From assembly GCF_004116455.1 (NCBI RefSeq), contig NZ_PDJU01000011.1, positions 57,448 to 121,447 on the forward strand: 64,000 nucleotides of DNA. Reading direction: 5' to 3'. Within the stretch, counting starts at the first letter, position 1. Each line of letters opens with the position of its first letter. Shown here piece after piece: positions 23,924-32,971 of this stretch. Origin of the DNA: Arcobacter sp. F155. Lineage in GTDB: Bacteria; Campylobacterota; Campylobacteria; Campylobacterales; Arcobacteraceae. The notes below the pieces were generated by a model. The model had not been told where the DNA came from. It saw only the letters and a program-made list of their open reading frames with translations, and did not search any database. The translations under genes were made by a program, and so were the position numbers.

Positions 23924-24901
23924 ATGTCATATAAAGTAAATCTTGAAAATTTTGATGAGTTTATGCTTGAATCAAATAGTTCCGAAACAATAAATTTTAA
24001 GCTACCTAAGAATCTTGGTTCTTTCGTAAGTAAAAAAGAGATTGTAAGTAAAGACATTCTTATGTTTAAAACAGAGACTAGTTTCAATGAAAGATTAACA
24101 TTAAGCTCTAGGTCTTTTGTCTCAGGTCTTTCTATAGTTGTTAATTTAGGAGGAAAGTTTAACTATCTAGATAAAAGTAACAATAAAACTTTGAATATAA
24201 AAGAAAATAGAATAATCACTAAATATATAAATGAATATGATTCTGTATTGGATTTTGATAAAAACTCAAAAAATAATAGCCTATGCCTTATTTTAAGGGA
24301 TGAGTTTTTAGAGAAATACTTTTTAAATAAAATTGAAAACACAGATGAGTTATTTAAAAACTATAGAAACAATGTTTCAACAACCTTTGAAAAACAGTTT
24401 CAAAACTATAAGATTGTTTCTCTTGCAAAAGAGCTATATAACTCACCTTTTGAAGGGGAATTAAATAACCTGTATATTCAAAGTAAAGTTTTTGAGTTAA
24501 TATATGAAGAGTTGAACTCTATCGTAAATGAGCATAATAATTTATGTGATTGTGGATGTTCAAAAATAAATTATGAGGATAAGCTTGCTTTATACAAAGC
24601 AAAAGAGTTAATAGAAAAAGCAGATGAATTTTATAGTTTAGAACAGCTTTGTAAAAAAGTAGCAATAAATGAGTTTAAATTAAAGTTTGGTTTTAAAGAG
24701 CTTTTTGATACAACTCCTGGGGCTTTAGTTTTAAAAACTAGGATGGAAAAAGCAAAAGTTTTACTAAGTACTGGAGAGTACAATATTTCAGAAGTTTCAA
24801 AAATAATTGGATACAAATATCAGCAAAGCTTCTCAACTGCTTTTTTTAAGTATTTTGGTGTGTTACCTAAAGACTTAGTAAAAAGAAGGAAGTATTATTA
24901 A
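23924..24901 (+). CDS. AraC-family regulator of PchR/YbtA type
   Basis: A protein of about 325 residues. The N-terminal 200 or so residues form a ligand-binding region, and the C-terminal two-helix-turn-helix domain (last 100 residues) includes N-E-F-K-L-K-F-G-F-K-E-L-F, close to the first HTH of the siderophore-responsive regulators PchR and YbtA. The frame extends back to 23852, but that start lies inside the Fur box; the ATG at 23924 has AAAGG eight bases upstream and is preferred. It probably activates the divergent uptake operon when the ferric siderophore is present. C-D-C-G-C at about residues 206-210 is unusual and could bind metal. Its end shares TTAA with the convergent gene. Confidence 0.82.
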   Translation: MSYKVNLENFDEFMLESNSSETINFKLPKNLGSFVSKKEIVSKDILMFKTETSFNERLTLSSRSFVSGLSIVVNLGGKFNYLDKSNNKTLNIKENRIITKYINEYDSVLDFDKNSKNNSLCLILRDEFLEKYFLNKIENTDELFKNYRNNVSTTFEKQFQNYKIVSLAKELYNSPFEGELNNLYIQSKVFELIYEELNSIVNEHNNLCDCGCSKINYEDKLALYKAKELIEKADEFYSLEQLCKKVAINEFKLKFGFKELFDTTPGALVLKTRMEKAKVLLSTGEYNISEVSKIIGYKYQQSFSTAFFKYFGVLPKDLVKRRKYY

Positions 24902-26697
24902 ACTCTTCCTTCATAAGCATTTTGAATTTCTAAAAACTCATCCAAGTTTTCTAAGAATAAATCAATTAAAGTAGGGTCAAAATGTTTAGCTCTCTCTTCT
25001 TTAAATAGAGCAATAATTCTATCTAGTTCCCAAGCTTTTTTATAAGGTCTTTCGTGGGCTAAGGCATCAAAAACATCACAAATAGCAGTAATTCTTCCAT
25101 AAATATGAATGTCTTCACCACTTAAACCTCTAGGGTAGCCACTTCCGTCCCATTTTTCATGGTGTTCATACGCAACAATAGCTGAAGCTTTTAATATATC
25201 TCTTGTAGAGTTTTTAAGAAGTTCATAACCTATTTGAGCGTGTTCTTTCATTGTCTCATACTCTTGGGCTGTAAGCTTTCCTGGTTTATTTAATATAGAA
25301 TCAGGAATACCAACTTTTCCAATATCATGCATAGGACTTGCAAGTCTTAAAATCTCTGCTTCATCTTTTGATAAACCGAATTTAAGAGCAAGTAGTTTTG
25401 AGTATTCTGCAACACGTTTTACATGAAAACCAGTCTCTTTTGACCTTGTTTCCCCAATTTCACCCATTGTATAAATTACTTCTCTTTGAGTCTCTTCTAG
25501 TTCTTCATGTAGTTCAATTACTTTTGTAATATCAAGTCTTATTCCAAGATACTCTAGTAGGTTATTATTTACATCTTTAATTGCAACTATTGTTGAAATA
25601 TAGTGAATATCTTTTTTGTCTTTTGTAATACCTTTTAACTGACCTTTCCATACGCCATTCTCTTTTGCATAAACAAAAGCTTTTTCTAAAAGCTCTTTTT
25701 GCGTTTGAGGGTGTGTCATAGTCCAGTAAGATTTTCCTACAAGTTCATCTTTTGAGTATCCTGTTAGTTCACAAAACATATCATTGATATATTTGATTTT
25801 CATATCACTTGTAACTCTAAGAATAATACTACTCTTATCAAAAGCATCTTCATATATTCTTGATAGTGATGAAGCCTCATTATATTTTATTGAAGTCTTT
25901 TGGTACTCTTGCTCTAATTTTAGTTTTGTCTCTTCTAGTTCTGTAATATCAGAACGAACAGCAATAAACTCTATGATATTATCATCTATGTCTAAAATAG
26001 GATTTATTACAGTTTGTACATAATAAGGACTACCATCTTTTTTCTTGTTTTTAATCTTTCCATGCCATGGCTTTTTTAAAACTCTAATTGTATTCCACAT
26101 ATCTTTGAAGACTTCACTTGGAGTATCTTCATGTCTTACGATATTGTGTGATTTTCCTATTAGCTCTTCTTTTTTGTATCCTGAAATTGTTTCAAATTGT
26201 TCATTTACAAAAGTGATAACTCCTTTTGCATTGGTTTTTGAAACAATAGAACTTAAGTCAACTGTTTTTTTGTACTCTTCTAAAAGGTTTCCAATATTCT
26301 CTTTTTCTTTTTTTAGTTCAATGTGTGTTGTTAGCTTTTCAATATTTTCAAGTAGTTCTTGAATATTTACAGGTTTAGTGATATATGAGTCAATATGCAT
26401 TTTTATAGCTTCAACTAAGTAGTCAGGTTCATTAAAAGCAGTTAATAAAATAATTTTGGCATTAGAATCAAGTTCCCTAATTTTTTTACTCATTGCAATA
26501 CCATCTAAAAGTGGCATTTTGATATCTGTTAAAACTAAATCGGGTTTTTTCTCTTCAAAAAGTTTAAGGCCTTCATCTCCATTTTCTGCAATATGTAAAT
26601 CATCTATGTGATAAGATAGAATAGAAGATAACTCTTCTCTTGTATGAATATCATCTTCAACATAAAGTAAAGAGATATTGAATTTTTTATTGAACAC
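24898..26697 (-). CDS. Response regulator with two PAS domains and HD-GYP phosphodiesterase output
   Basis: A 599-residue cytoplasmic protein. The receiver domain (about 8-120) has phosphoacceptor Asp58. PAS 1 (about 145-255) has the Aer-like phrases H-N-I-V-R-H and K-P-W-H-G; PAS 2 spans about 275-395. The HD-GYP domain (about 405-590) has M-H-D-I-G-K and H-H-E-K-W-D-G-S-G-Y-P intact. HD-GYP enzymes hydrolyse c-di-GMP to pGpG or GMP. It is divergent from the sensor kinase at 26856, its likely partner, across about 158 bp. Its 3' end overlaps the AraC gene by 4 bp, tail to tail. Confidence 0.9.
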   Translation of the reverse strand: MFNKKFNISLLYVEDDIHTREELSSILSYHIDDLHIAENGDEGLKLFEEKKPDLVLTDIKMPLLDGIAMSKKIRELDSNAKIILLTAFNEPDYLVEAIKMHIDSYITKPVNIQELLENIEKLTTHIELKKEKENIGNLLEEYKKTVDLSSIVSKTNAKGVITFVNEQFETISGYKKEELIGKSHNIVRHEDTPSEVFKDMWNTIRVLKKPWHGKIKNKKKDGSPYYVQTVINPILDIDDNIIEFIAVRSDITELEETKLKLEQEYQKTSIKYNEASSLSRIYEDAFDKSSIILRVTSDMKIKYINDMFCELTGYSKDELVGKSYWTMTHPQTQKELLEKAFVYAKENGVWKGQLKGITKDKKDIHYISTIVAIKDVNNNLLEYLGIRLDITKVIELHEELEETQREVIYTMGEIGETRSKETGFHVKRVAEYSKLLALKFGLSKDEAEILRLASPMHDIGKVGIPDSILNKPGKLTAQEYETMKEHAQIGYELLKNSTRDILKASAIVAYEHHEKWDGSGYPRGLSGEDIHIYGRITAICDVFDALAHERPYKKAWELDRIIALFKEERAKHFDPTLIDLFLENLDEFLEIQNAYEGRV

Positions 26698-26855
26698 TTT
26701 CTATACACCTATAAAAAAAAATTACAGATTTTATTAAAGTTTTAGTTAAGTTTTTATTAAAGACCAAGCCGATTCCAAGGGAATGGAAATTAATAATTTT
26801 TTAAAATGTTTTTTTGTACAATTATATTACTATTTATTAATTTTAAAGATGCCAC

Positions 26856-28922
26856 TTGATAAAAAAAAACTCCGAATTAAAAGATATAAAAACAAGAATA
26901 ATACTATTTTTATATTCAATATTTATACTTGTTGCTTTTATCGCAATTGATAAAATATTTTTCTACAATAGTATAAATAACCTCATAGTTAAAAATGGAA
27001 AAGATCAAATAGACGAAAGAGAAAAACTTCTTCAGAAATTTATTGATAGGTCTGAACTTGTTTTAAAAAATCTTCGTACTACAGAAGTTTTTACTAAGTA
27101 TTTACAAGAACCAAATGAAAAGAACTTAGAGCATTTAAAAAAGATGTTTTTGTTAACTTCAAATATTCATTCAAGTTTTATGCAGTTGAGATATATTGAC
27201 AAAAATGGAAATGAAATTGTAAGGGTTGATAAACAATCAGAAAATACTAAAAGCTTTTTATCAACAAACTTACAAAACAAATCAGATAGATACTATTTTA
27301 TTGATTCAAAAAACAATCCCACTGCAAAGGTTTGGTTTTCTAACCTTGATTTAAATATAGAAAATGCACAAGTGGAAAAACCTTATAAACCAACTTTAAG
27401 AGCAGTTTTACCAATTGTTTATAAGGGTGAATTTGATGGGATTCTAATCATAAACTTTTTTATGGATGAGTTTTTAAAAGCTTTTGAAGATATTACTTTA
27501 TACAACATGATTTTAGTTGATAAAGATGGTAATACTTTGATTCATTATGATGAAAAAAGAAGTTGGGGATTGTTTTTAGAAAAGCCTTATAATTTTAAGC
27601 AAGAGTATGAAAACTATAAAGAGGTTTTAACAAACAAAAACTATACAAGTGGAACTCTTATTTCAAGAAAACTTGATGTTCCTATTGCAAATGAACCTAT
27701 TTTGATATTAAAACCTAAAGAAGAGTATTTAACTGGTTTAAATAGAAGTCAAAACCTACAGTATATATTTACTTCTTTATTGGTTTTATCTTTAACTTAT
27801 CTTGTTGGTTTTTTTATCCTAAAGATAATAAAAAACTTATATAAAAATTTAAATGATACAAAAAGGTTAAATAAAAAGCTAAATATATTAAATGAAAAGT
27901 TTACTACTATTTTAGATACTACAAATGATATGGTAATGATTTTAGATAAAAATAGAGTTATTGAGTTTTCAAATAAAGCTACCTTTGATATTTCAGGTTT
28001 TGAAGAAAAAGAGCTTATACATGAAAAGCTTGATAAGTTTTTAAAAGTAGGGCGTGAAGAGTTTATTTCAAATTTTGAAAATAGTTTAAAAAATAGTACA
28101 CAAAGGTTTGAGTTTATTTTGCCTATAAAAAATAAGAGTCTAATCTTATTTGTAAATTTAATCAAAATAAAAAAACAAAACAAAGTATTACTTATAGCAA
28201 AAGATATTACAGAAATAAAACAACAGCAAGATTTAGTAATCCAACAATCAAAATTAGCTTCAATGGGTGAAATGCTTTCAAATATAGCACATCAATGGAG
28301 ACAACCATTAAATATTTTAAACCTAGTATCTACAGACTTAAAATATAAGTTTGCCTATGGACAGTTAGACCAAGAGAAAGTAGATGAAATCTCTTCTAAA
28401 CTTCAAAATCAAATAGAGTATCTTTCTAAAACAATAGATGATTTTAGAGACTTTTTTACACCTACAAAAAATAAAGAGTTGTTTAAAATACATAGTGCAA
28501 TAAAAAGTACTATTAATATAGTTGGAAGTGCATTAAAGGATAACTTGATTGAGTTAAAACTAGATATTGATGATAGCCTAGAGTTAAATTCATACAAAAG
28601 TCAACTAGAACAAGTATTGATAAATATTTTAAATAATGCAAAAGATGCAATCCTTCAAAATAAGACTGAAAATCCATTTATAGAGATAAAAGTATATAAA
28701 GCTGAAAAAATTATCATAGAAATAAAAAACAATGGTGGAGCTATAAAAGAAGAGATTTTAGAAAAGATTTTTGAACCATATTTTTCTACAAAGTTTAATT
28801 CAAAGGGAACAGGACTTGGACTTTATATGTCAAAAATGATTATTGAAAAAAATATGGGTGGAAAGTTAAACGCTAAGTGTCAAGAAGATAATACTAGTTT
28901 TATAATAAGCTTTGAGAGTTAA
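26856..28922 (+). CDS. Membrane sensor histidine kinase with extracytoplasmic Cache-like domain and PAS
   Basis: A 688-residue kinase: a membrane helix at about 12-32, a long periplasmic sensor at about 33-300 resembling double-Cache (Y-I-D-K-N-G-N-E-I-V-R-V), a second helix at about 302-325, PAS at about 345-450 and a kinase core with His479 in A-H-Q-W-R-Q-P-L, N-box N-N-A-K-D-A-I, F-E-P-Y-F-S-T-K and G-T-G-L-G-L. The open frame begins at TTG 26856. An ATG at 26849 is out of frame but would join it if the nine-A run at 26861-26869 lost one base. It probably pairs with the divergent HD-GYP regulator. Confidence 0.87.
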   Translation: MIKKNSELKDIKTRIILFLYSIFILVAFIAIDKIFFYNSINNLIVKNGKDQIDEREKLLQKFIDRSELVLKNLRTTEVFTKYLQEPNEKNLEHLKKMFLLTSNIHSSFMQLRYIDKNGNEIVRVDKQSENTKSFLSTNLQNKSDRYYFIDSKNNPTAKVWFSNLDLNIENAQVEKPYKPTLRAVLPIVYKGEFDGILIINFFMDEFLKAFEDITLYNMILVDKDGNTLIHYDEKRSWGLFLEKPYNFKQEYENYKEVLTNKNYTSGTLISRKLDVPIANEPILILKPKEEYLTGLNRSQNLQYIFTSLLVLSLTYLVGFFILKIIKNLYKNLNDTKRLNKKLNILNEKFTTILDTTNDMVMILDKNRVIEFSNKATFDISGFEEKELIHEKLDKFLKVGREEFISNFENSLKNSTQRFEFILPIKNKSLILFVNLIKIKKQNKVLLIAKDITEIKQQQDLVIQQSKLASMGEMLSNIAHQWRQPLNILNLVSTDLKYKFAYGQLDQEKVDEISSKLQNQIEYLSKTIDDFRDFFTPTKNKELFKIHSAIKSTINIVGSALKDNLIELKLDIDDSLELNSYKSQLEQVLINILNNAKDAILQNKTENPFIEIKVYKAEKIIIEIKNNGGAIKEEILEKIFEPYFSTKFNSKGTGLGLYMSKMIIEKNMGGKLNAKCQEDNTSFIISFES
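26861..26869. repeat. Homopolymer A9 near kinase start
   Basis: Nine consecutive A residues within codons 2-5 of the kinase frame. With eight A the upstream ATG at 26849 would read directly into the kinase frame; with nine it reads to an early stop. Confidence 0.8.
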
Positions 28923-28937
28923 CTCTCAAGGCTTTTT
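28909..28937. terminator. Intrinsic terminator between convergent kinase and TonB2 operon
   Basis: A near-perfect 10-bp stem around the palindrome TTGAGAGTTAACTCTCAA, with one G-U pair and a UUAA loop, is followed by TTTTT on the plus strand. It contains the shared TTAA stop codons of both genes and would act in both directions. Confidence 0.8.
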
Positions 28938-30097
28938 AAAATACTTCTTGCTCTTTTCTTTTGATAAGGGTTTTTAACTACTTGTTTTAAAATTTTGATA
29001 GAAGTTTTTTTGTCATCTAATTCATAAAAACATAAGGCTTTTAAAAGCTCTTTTTCTCCAGCAGTTTTAGTGTTTCTTTTTGTTTTCATAGTATCTAAAA
29101 TAGCAATACTATCTTTGAATTCTTGTTTTTGATAATATAAGTTTGCAAGAATAAGTTTGTATTTATTCTCCTTTCCATATTCAGAAGATTTGATTTTTTT
29201 GATTGCTAGGTCAATATCTTTTGCATTTACATGTGTTGAAACAAGTAATTCAAATATCTTTTTATCTTCTTTTACTAATCCAGTTTCTACAGCTTTTGTA
29301 AGTAAGTCATTTGCTTTTTTATAAACACCATTTTGTAAAGAGATATTTATAAAATATAAAATATTGTTTTTGTTTTTTAATACACCATTTTTGTAGGCTA
29401 ATTCTAATGTTGCTAAAGAGTCTTTTAGTCTATTTTTTTCTTGATATAAAGAAGCAAGTTGAACCCAATAACTTTCATTTTTACTAAAAAGTTTAACCAT
29501 GATTTCCATAGTTTTTATGGCATTGTTATAATCTTTGATTTCAACATAAGAAGAATAAAGAATTTTATACCATGACTCTTTTATCTCTTTTTTAGAAGAG
29601 AAATATTTCTTTGAGTAGCTGATACTTTTTTTATATTTCTTCTCATAATAATAAGCCAAAATCAGTGTTTCATAAACATCATTTTTCTTTAAAACTTTAC
29701 TATTTAAAAGCTCATTTGAAAGCTTGATACTAGGTTTGTATTTTTCTAGTGATAAGTAAATCTTTGATAAAGAGAACTTGATTTTATCAATACTATCTTT
29801 TTCAAAGGCATTATATTTAATGATTTGCTTATAAGCTTTTGCAACTTTTTTATAGTTGTCCTCATGAATATAAATATTACTTAGTGTTTGTAGAATATAT
29901 GACTTTTCATAATCATTTTTAGAATCACTTTTTAGCAACTCTTCTAGTATCTTTTTAGATGTTTTATAATCATCTTTTTCTATTAGTTTCTGTGCTTTCA
30001 TTAAGCTATTATATGTACTTTTTGACATATGCATTTTGGCAAATGCACTAGTATAAAAACAAAGGAACATTATTAACAATATTTTTTTTAACATCAT
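28919..30097 (-). CDS. TPR-repeat periplasmic protein of the TonB2 operon
   Basis: A 392-residue protein with a signal peptide (about 1-20) followed by many degenerate tetratricopeptide repeats across the rest of its length. TPR proteins of this kind are the usual last gene of TtpC-type TonB operons and are thought to help assemble or couple the complex. It lies 3 bp after tonB. It is lysine- and asparagine-rich, like the rest of the genome. Confidence 0.78.
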   Translation of the reverse strand: MMLKKILLIMFLCFYTSAFAKMHMSKSTYNSLMKAQKLIEKDDYKTSKKILEELLKSDSKNDYEKSYILQTLSNIYIHEDNYKKVAKAYKQIIKYNAFEKDSIDKIKFSLSKIYLSLEKYKPSIKLSNELLNSKVLKKNDVYETLILAYYYEKKYKKSISYSKKYFSSKKEIKESWYKILYSSYVEIKDYNNAIKTMEIMVKLFSKNESYWVQLASLYQEKNRLKDSLATLELAYKNGVLKNKNNILYFINISLQNGVYKKANDLLTKAVETGLVKEDKKIFELLVSTHVNAKDIDLAIKKIKSSEYGKENKYKLILANLYYQKQEFKDSIAILDTMKTKRNTKTAGEKELLKALCFYELDDKKTSIKILKQVVKNPYQKKRARSILKSLES

Positions 30098-30100
30098 TTC

Positions 30101-30727
30101 CTACCTTGCTAATCTAAAGTTAAATGTAATTGTTGCATTTTTGAAGCTTCCTGCAACATCATTTTTTGAAGGTCTAAATCTCCATCTTTTTATTGCTTTT
30201 ACTGCTTCATCTTCAAATACACCTTTTGGGTTTGATTCAACAACTTGAACTCCTGATACAAAACCACCAGAATCGATTTTAAATGTTAGTTGTACAAAAC
30301 CTTCTTGTCTTCTTATTTTTGCTCGTCTTGGATATCTTGGATTTACTCTTTTTAGGGCATTTAACATATTTGCATCTAAAAGATTTGAACCAATATTTAT
30401 TTTAGCTCCTGATAAAGAGTTTATTGATGAGATATCAATATTTTGGCTAATATCTAAAGGCTTGATTTTTACGTTTTTATTTAGTTGTTGATTTAATTTT
30501 GTTTTTAATTCTAGCTTTTTAGGCTCAACTTTTTTAATAGGCTCTTTTGGTTTAACTCTTTTTTTCTTTTCAATAACCGTATCTTTTTTATCTCTTAAAT
30601 AAGTTAACTGAACGGGATTTGTTTCTTTTTTTATATGCTCACTTTGAGTTGATGTCATTTTTTGCATTAACACAAACATCGCAATTGAGATAACAAGAGA
30701 TACGGATACAGCTATTAATATTCTCAT
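30101..30727 (-). CDS. tonB: TonB energy-transducing protein
   Basis: A 208-residue TonB: an N-terminal signal anchor (about 2-22), a Lys/Pro-rich periplasmic spacer with K-E-P-I-K-K-V-E-P-K-K at about 58-90, and a C-terminal TonB domain with Y-P-R-R-A, Q-E-G-F-V-Q-L-T-F and A-V-K-A-I-K-R-W-R-F. It transmits proton-motive energy to TonB-dependent receptors; three candidate receptors are encoded in this window. It is separated by 1-3 bp from its neighbours. Confidence 0.92.
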   Translation of the reverse strand: MRILIAVSVSLVISIAMFVLMQKMTSTQSEHIKKETNPVQLTYLRDKKDTVIEKKKRVKPKEPIKKVEPKKLELKTKLNQQLNKNVKIKPLDISQNIDISSINSLSGAKINIGSNLLDANMLNALKRVNPRYPRRAKIRRQEGFVQLTFKIDSGGFVSGVQVVESNPKGVFEDEAVKAIKRWRFRPSKNDVAGSFKNATITFNFRLAR

Positions 30728-30728
30728 C

Positions 30729-31133
30729 TTAGTTCTTTAGTGTAGAAATAGAAATATTTGTAATACCAGCTAGTCTTACCTGGTCCATGACTTTTACAAG
30801 TACACCAGTTCTAGCATCTTTGTCTGATTGAACTACAACACTACTTTGAGTATTTGAAGCTTTTAGTCTCTCTATGTTTGACCTAACTGCTCTTATGTCA
30901 ACCATTCTTTTATCAATCCAAATCTCATCATTATTTTTAATAGCTATTAAAATATTTGCTTCTGCTTTTTGTTGACTTGTTTTTGCGCTTGGTCTATTTA
31001 CTTCTATACCTGCTTCTTTTACAAAAGAGGTTGTAACAATAAAGAAAATTAACATAATAAAAACAACATCAAGCATTGGTGTTAAGTTTATTTCAGTCTC
31101 TTCTTTATTGTTTTTTTGTGAAAATCTTCTCAT
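30729..31133 (-). CDS. exbD: ExbD biopolymer transport protein
   Basis: A 134-residue ExbD/TolR protein: a short cytoplasmic N-terminus, one membrane helix carrying the essential Asp in L-T-P-M-L-D-V-V-F-I-M-L-I-F-F, and a periplasmic domain. It forms the proton channel with ExbB and energises TonB. It sits one base from both exbB and tonB. Confidence 0.93.
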   Translation of the reverse strand: MRRFSQKNNKEETEINLTPMLDVVFIMLIFFIVTTSFVKEAGIEVNRPSAKTSQQKAEANILIAIKNNDEIWIDKRMVDIRAVRSNIERLKASNTQSSVVVQSDKDARTGVLVKVMDQVRLAGITNISISTLKN

Positions 31134-31134
31134 C

Positions 31135-31653
31135 TTATAAAACCTTTGATATTTCTAAATACAATTTATCTGTATGGTATTTTATTGATAGCTCTAATTT
31201 TTTCTCAAATAGTATTCCACTAAGTGCAACTACCATTCCTGCCATTGTTGGAATTGTTGCCATTGATACTCCATTTGCCATTGATTTTACATTGCTAGTA
31301 CCATTTAGTGCCATTACATCAAATACTTCAATCATTCCTGTAACAGTTCCTAATAAACCAACTAATGGACAAACAATAATCAAAGTCTTGATAAAACTAA
31401 GACCTGATTTTAGTTTGATATTTGAATCTTCAATTAAATACTTTTTTATCTCTTCTTTAAACTTTTGATTGAATTGTTTTTGTGATAAATCTTGCTTTAA
31501 AGCTTTTGCATATTTTTTATATTCAAAGCTAATGTAAATATATCTTTCAATAAGCAATGCCCAAAGAAATAGGGCAATTGCAAATACGATATATAAAACA
31601 AAACCACCTTTGTCAAAAAAGTTAAAGAAGTTATCTATATATAAATCAATCAT
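31135..31653 (-). CDS. exbB: ExbB/TolQ-family proton channel protein (ExbB2)
   Basis: A 172-residue MotA/TolQ/ExbB-family protein with three helices. The conserved channel region P-L-V-G-L-L-G-T-V-T-G-M-I-x-x-F and the following A-x-G-V-S-M-A helix are clear. It lies between the larger TtpC-like gene and exbD. This is the compact ExbB2 subunit of the TonB2-type complex. Confidence 0.92.
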   Translation of the reverse strand: MIDLYIDNFFNFFDKGGFVLYIVFAIALFLWALLIERYIYISFEYKKYAKALKQDLSQKQFNQKFKEEIKKYLIEDSNIKLKSGLSFIKTLIIVCPLVGLLGTVTGMIEVFDVMALNGTSNVKSMANGVSMATIPTMAGMVVALSGILFEKKLELSIKYHTDKLYLEISKVL

Positions 31654-31654
31654 G

Positions 31655-32971
31655 TTATTTAAGTGTTTTTGCTAACATTCCTATACTTTGCTCTTCTAAT
31701 ACAGATACAATAGCTTCAGCTTTTGAAGAGATATATGTATATGCAAAAAGTAATGGAATAGCTGTTACAAGACCTAAAACAGTTGTAATAAGAGCAGTTG
31801 AAATTCCACCTGCCATAAGTTTTGGGTCACCTGTACCAAATAAAGTAATAGCTTGGAAAGTTGCAATCATCCCTGTAACAGTTCCTAGTAATCCAAGTAA
31901 TGGAGTTACAGCTGCAAGAAGTTTTACAAAGCTTTGACCTTTTTTGATATGATTCGTCTCTTTTAAAATTGCTTCACCAATTTTGATTTCTAAGTCATTG
32001 ATAGAGTCATTTACATTTTTATAAAATACTCCTGCAATTTTTCCTAAAGAGTTTGAATCATCGTAGTTTTCTAAATTCTTTTGTTGTTTTTTGATTTTTG
32101 TATGAATAAGATTTAAAAACACAATTTTATATGCTGCAAATAATAAACCTAAAACACCAAGAGTAATAATAATATATCCTACAATTCCACCTTGGTTAAT
32201 TCTATCCATGATTGTTGGATTGTTACCAAGCATTTCAAAAAGAGTTCCTCTTGTTGGGTCAATTAGTGCAGATTTTATTTCATTTGAGCTTTCCTCAAAA
32301 TCTTGTGCATTTGATGTATATGCTGATGATGGTTGTGTTGATAATTCAATTAATGAGTTTATATCATTTGAATACTTTAAGAAGTTACCATTTGAGAAGG
32401 CTGAAAATACACCAACTCTAGTTACATCTTGAATATTTCTTTCACCATTTTGTAAAATAACATTTGCTTGATAAGTTGATACTTGTCCACTTTGAATGAT
32501 TTCATCTAGCATTGTGTGCCAAAAAGAAGTTAACTCTTCGATTGTAGGAAGTTTTTTAGAGTTTGAGAATTTTGTGAAAATCTCTTCTTTTTGTGGAAAC
32601 TCTGATGCTGTAAAACTTCTTTGGTAGTTTGTTAAAAAGTCTGCTGAAGTTTGTCTTACACTTCCAAACATCTCACCTAAATCACCAATCTTTACATTTA
32701 GTTCGGCTTCTTTTGAAGTTAGAACTTCTTCATTTGCTTCAATAAGTTTTTTAAGTCTTTTTGTTTCAATATTTTCTAGTTTTAAATCTTTTTTTGCTTG
32801 AAGAAAAAGTGCTTTTTGTTGGTTTTTATTTTCAACAAACTCTTTTAGTCTTTTTTTCTCATCAATGATTTCTTTATTTGATGTTTGCTTTACACTATGT
32901 AGTAAATTTTCTAAATCAAGGGCAAAACTTGAGTTTATAATTAATAGTGTTGCTAATATATATTTAATCAT
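31655..32971 (-). CDS. TtpC-like ExbB protein with large periplasmic N-terminal domain
   Basis: A 438-residue protein. A signal peptide (about 1-17) is followed by a periplasmic coiled-coil and helical region to about residue 250, then a MotA/TolQ/ExbB domain with P-L-L-G-L-L-G-T-V-T-G-M-I. This is the architecture of TtpC, which is required with TonB2-ExbB2-ExbD2 in Vibrio. The start codon overlaps the stop of the DUF3450 gene by 1 bp, and the next gene follows after 1 bp. Confidence 0.88.
   Translation of the reverse strand: MIKYILATLLIINSSFALDLENLLHSVKQTSNKEIIDEKKRLKEFVENKNQQKALFLQAKKDLKLENIETKRLKKLIEANEEVLTSKEAELNVKIGDLGEMFGSVRQTSADFLTNYQRSFTASEFPQKEEIFTKFSNSKKLPTIEELTSFWHTMLDEIIQSGQVSTYQANVILQNGERNIQDVTRVGVFSAFSNGNFLKYSNDINSLIELSTQPSSAYTSNAQDFEESSNEIKSALIDPTRGTLFEMLGNNPTIMDRINQGGIVGYIIITLGVLGLLFAAYKIVFLNLIHTKIKKQQKNLENYDDSNSLGKIAGVFYKNVNDSINDLEIKIGEAILKETNHIKKGQSFVKLLAAVTPLLGLLGTVTGMIATFQAITLFGTGDPKLMAGGISTALITTVLGLVTAIPLLFAYTYISSKAEAIVSVLEEQSIGMLAKTLK

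Noticed and set aside
26767..26790. Short inverted repeat ATTCCAAGGGAAT in the HD-GYP/kinase divergent region
   Set aside because: Only a 5-bp half-site with no second copy seen; could be chance.
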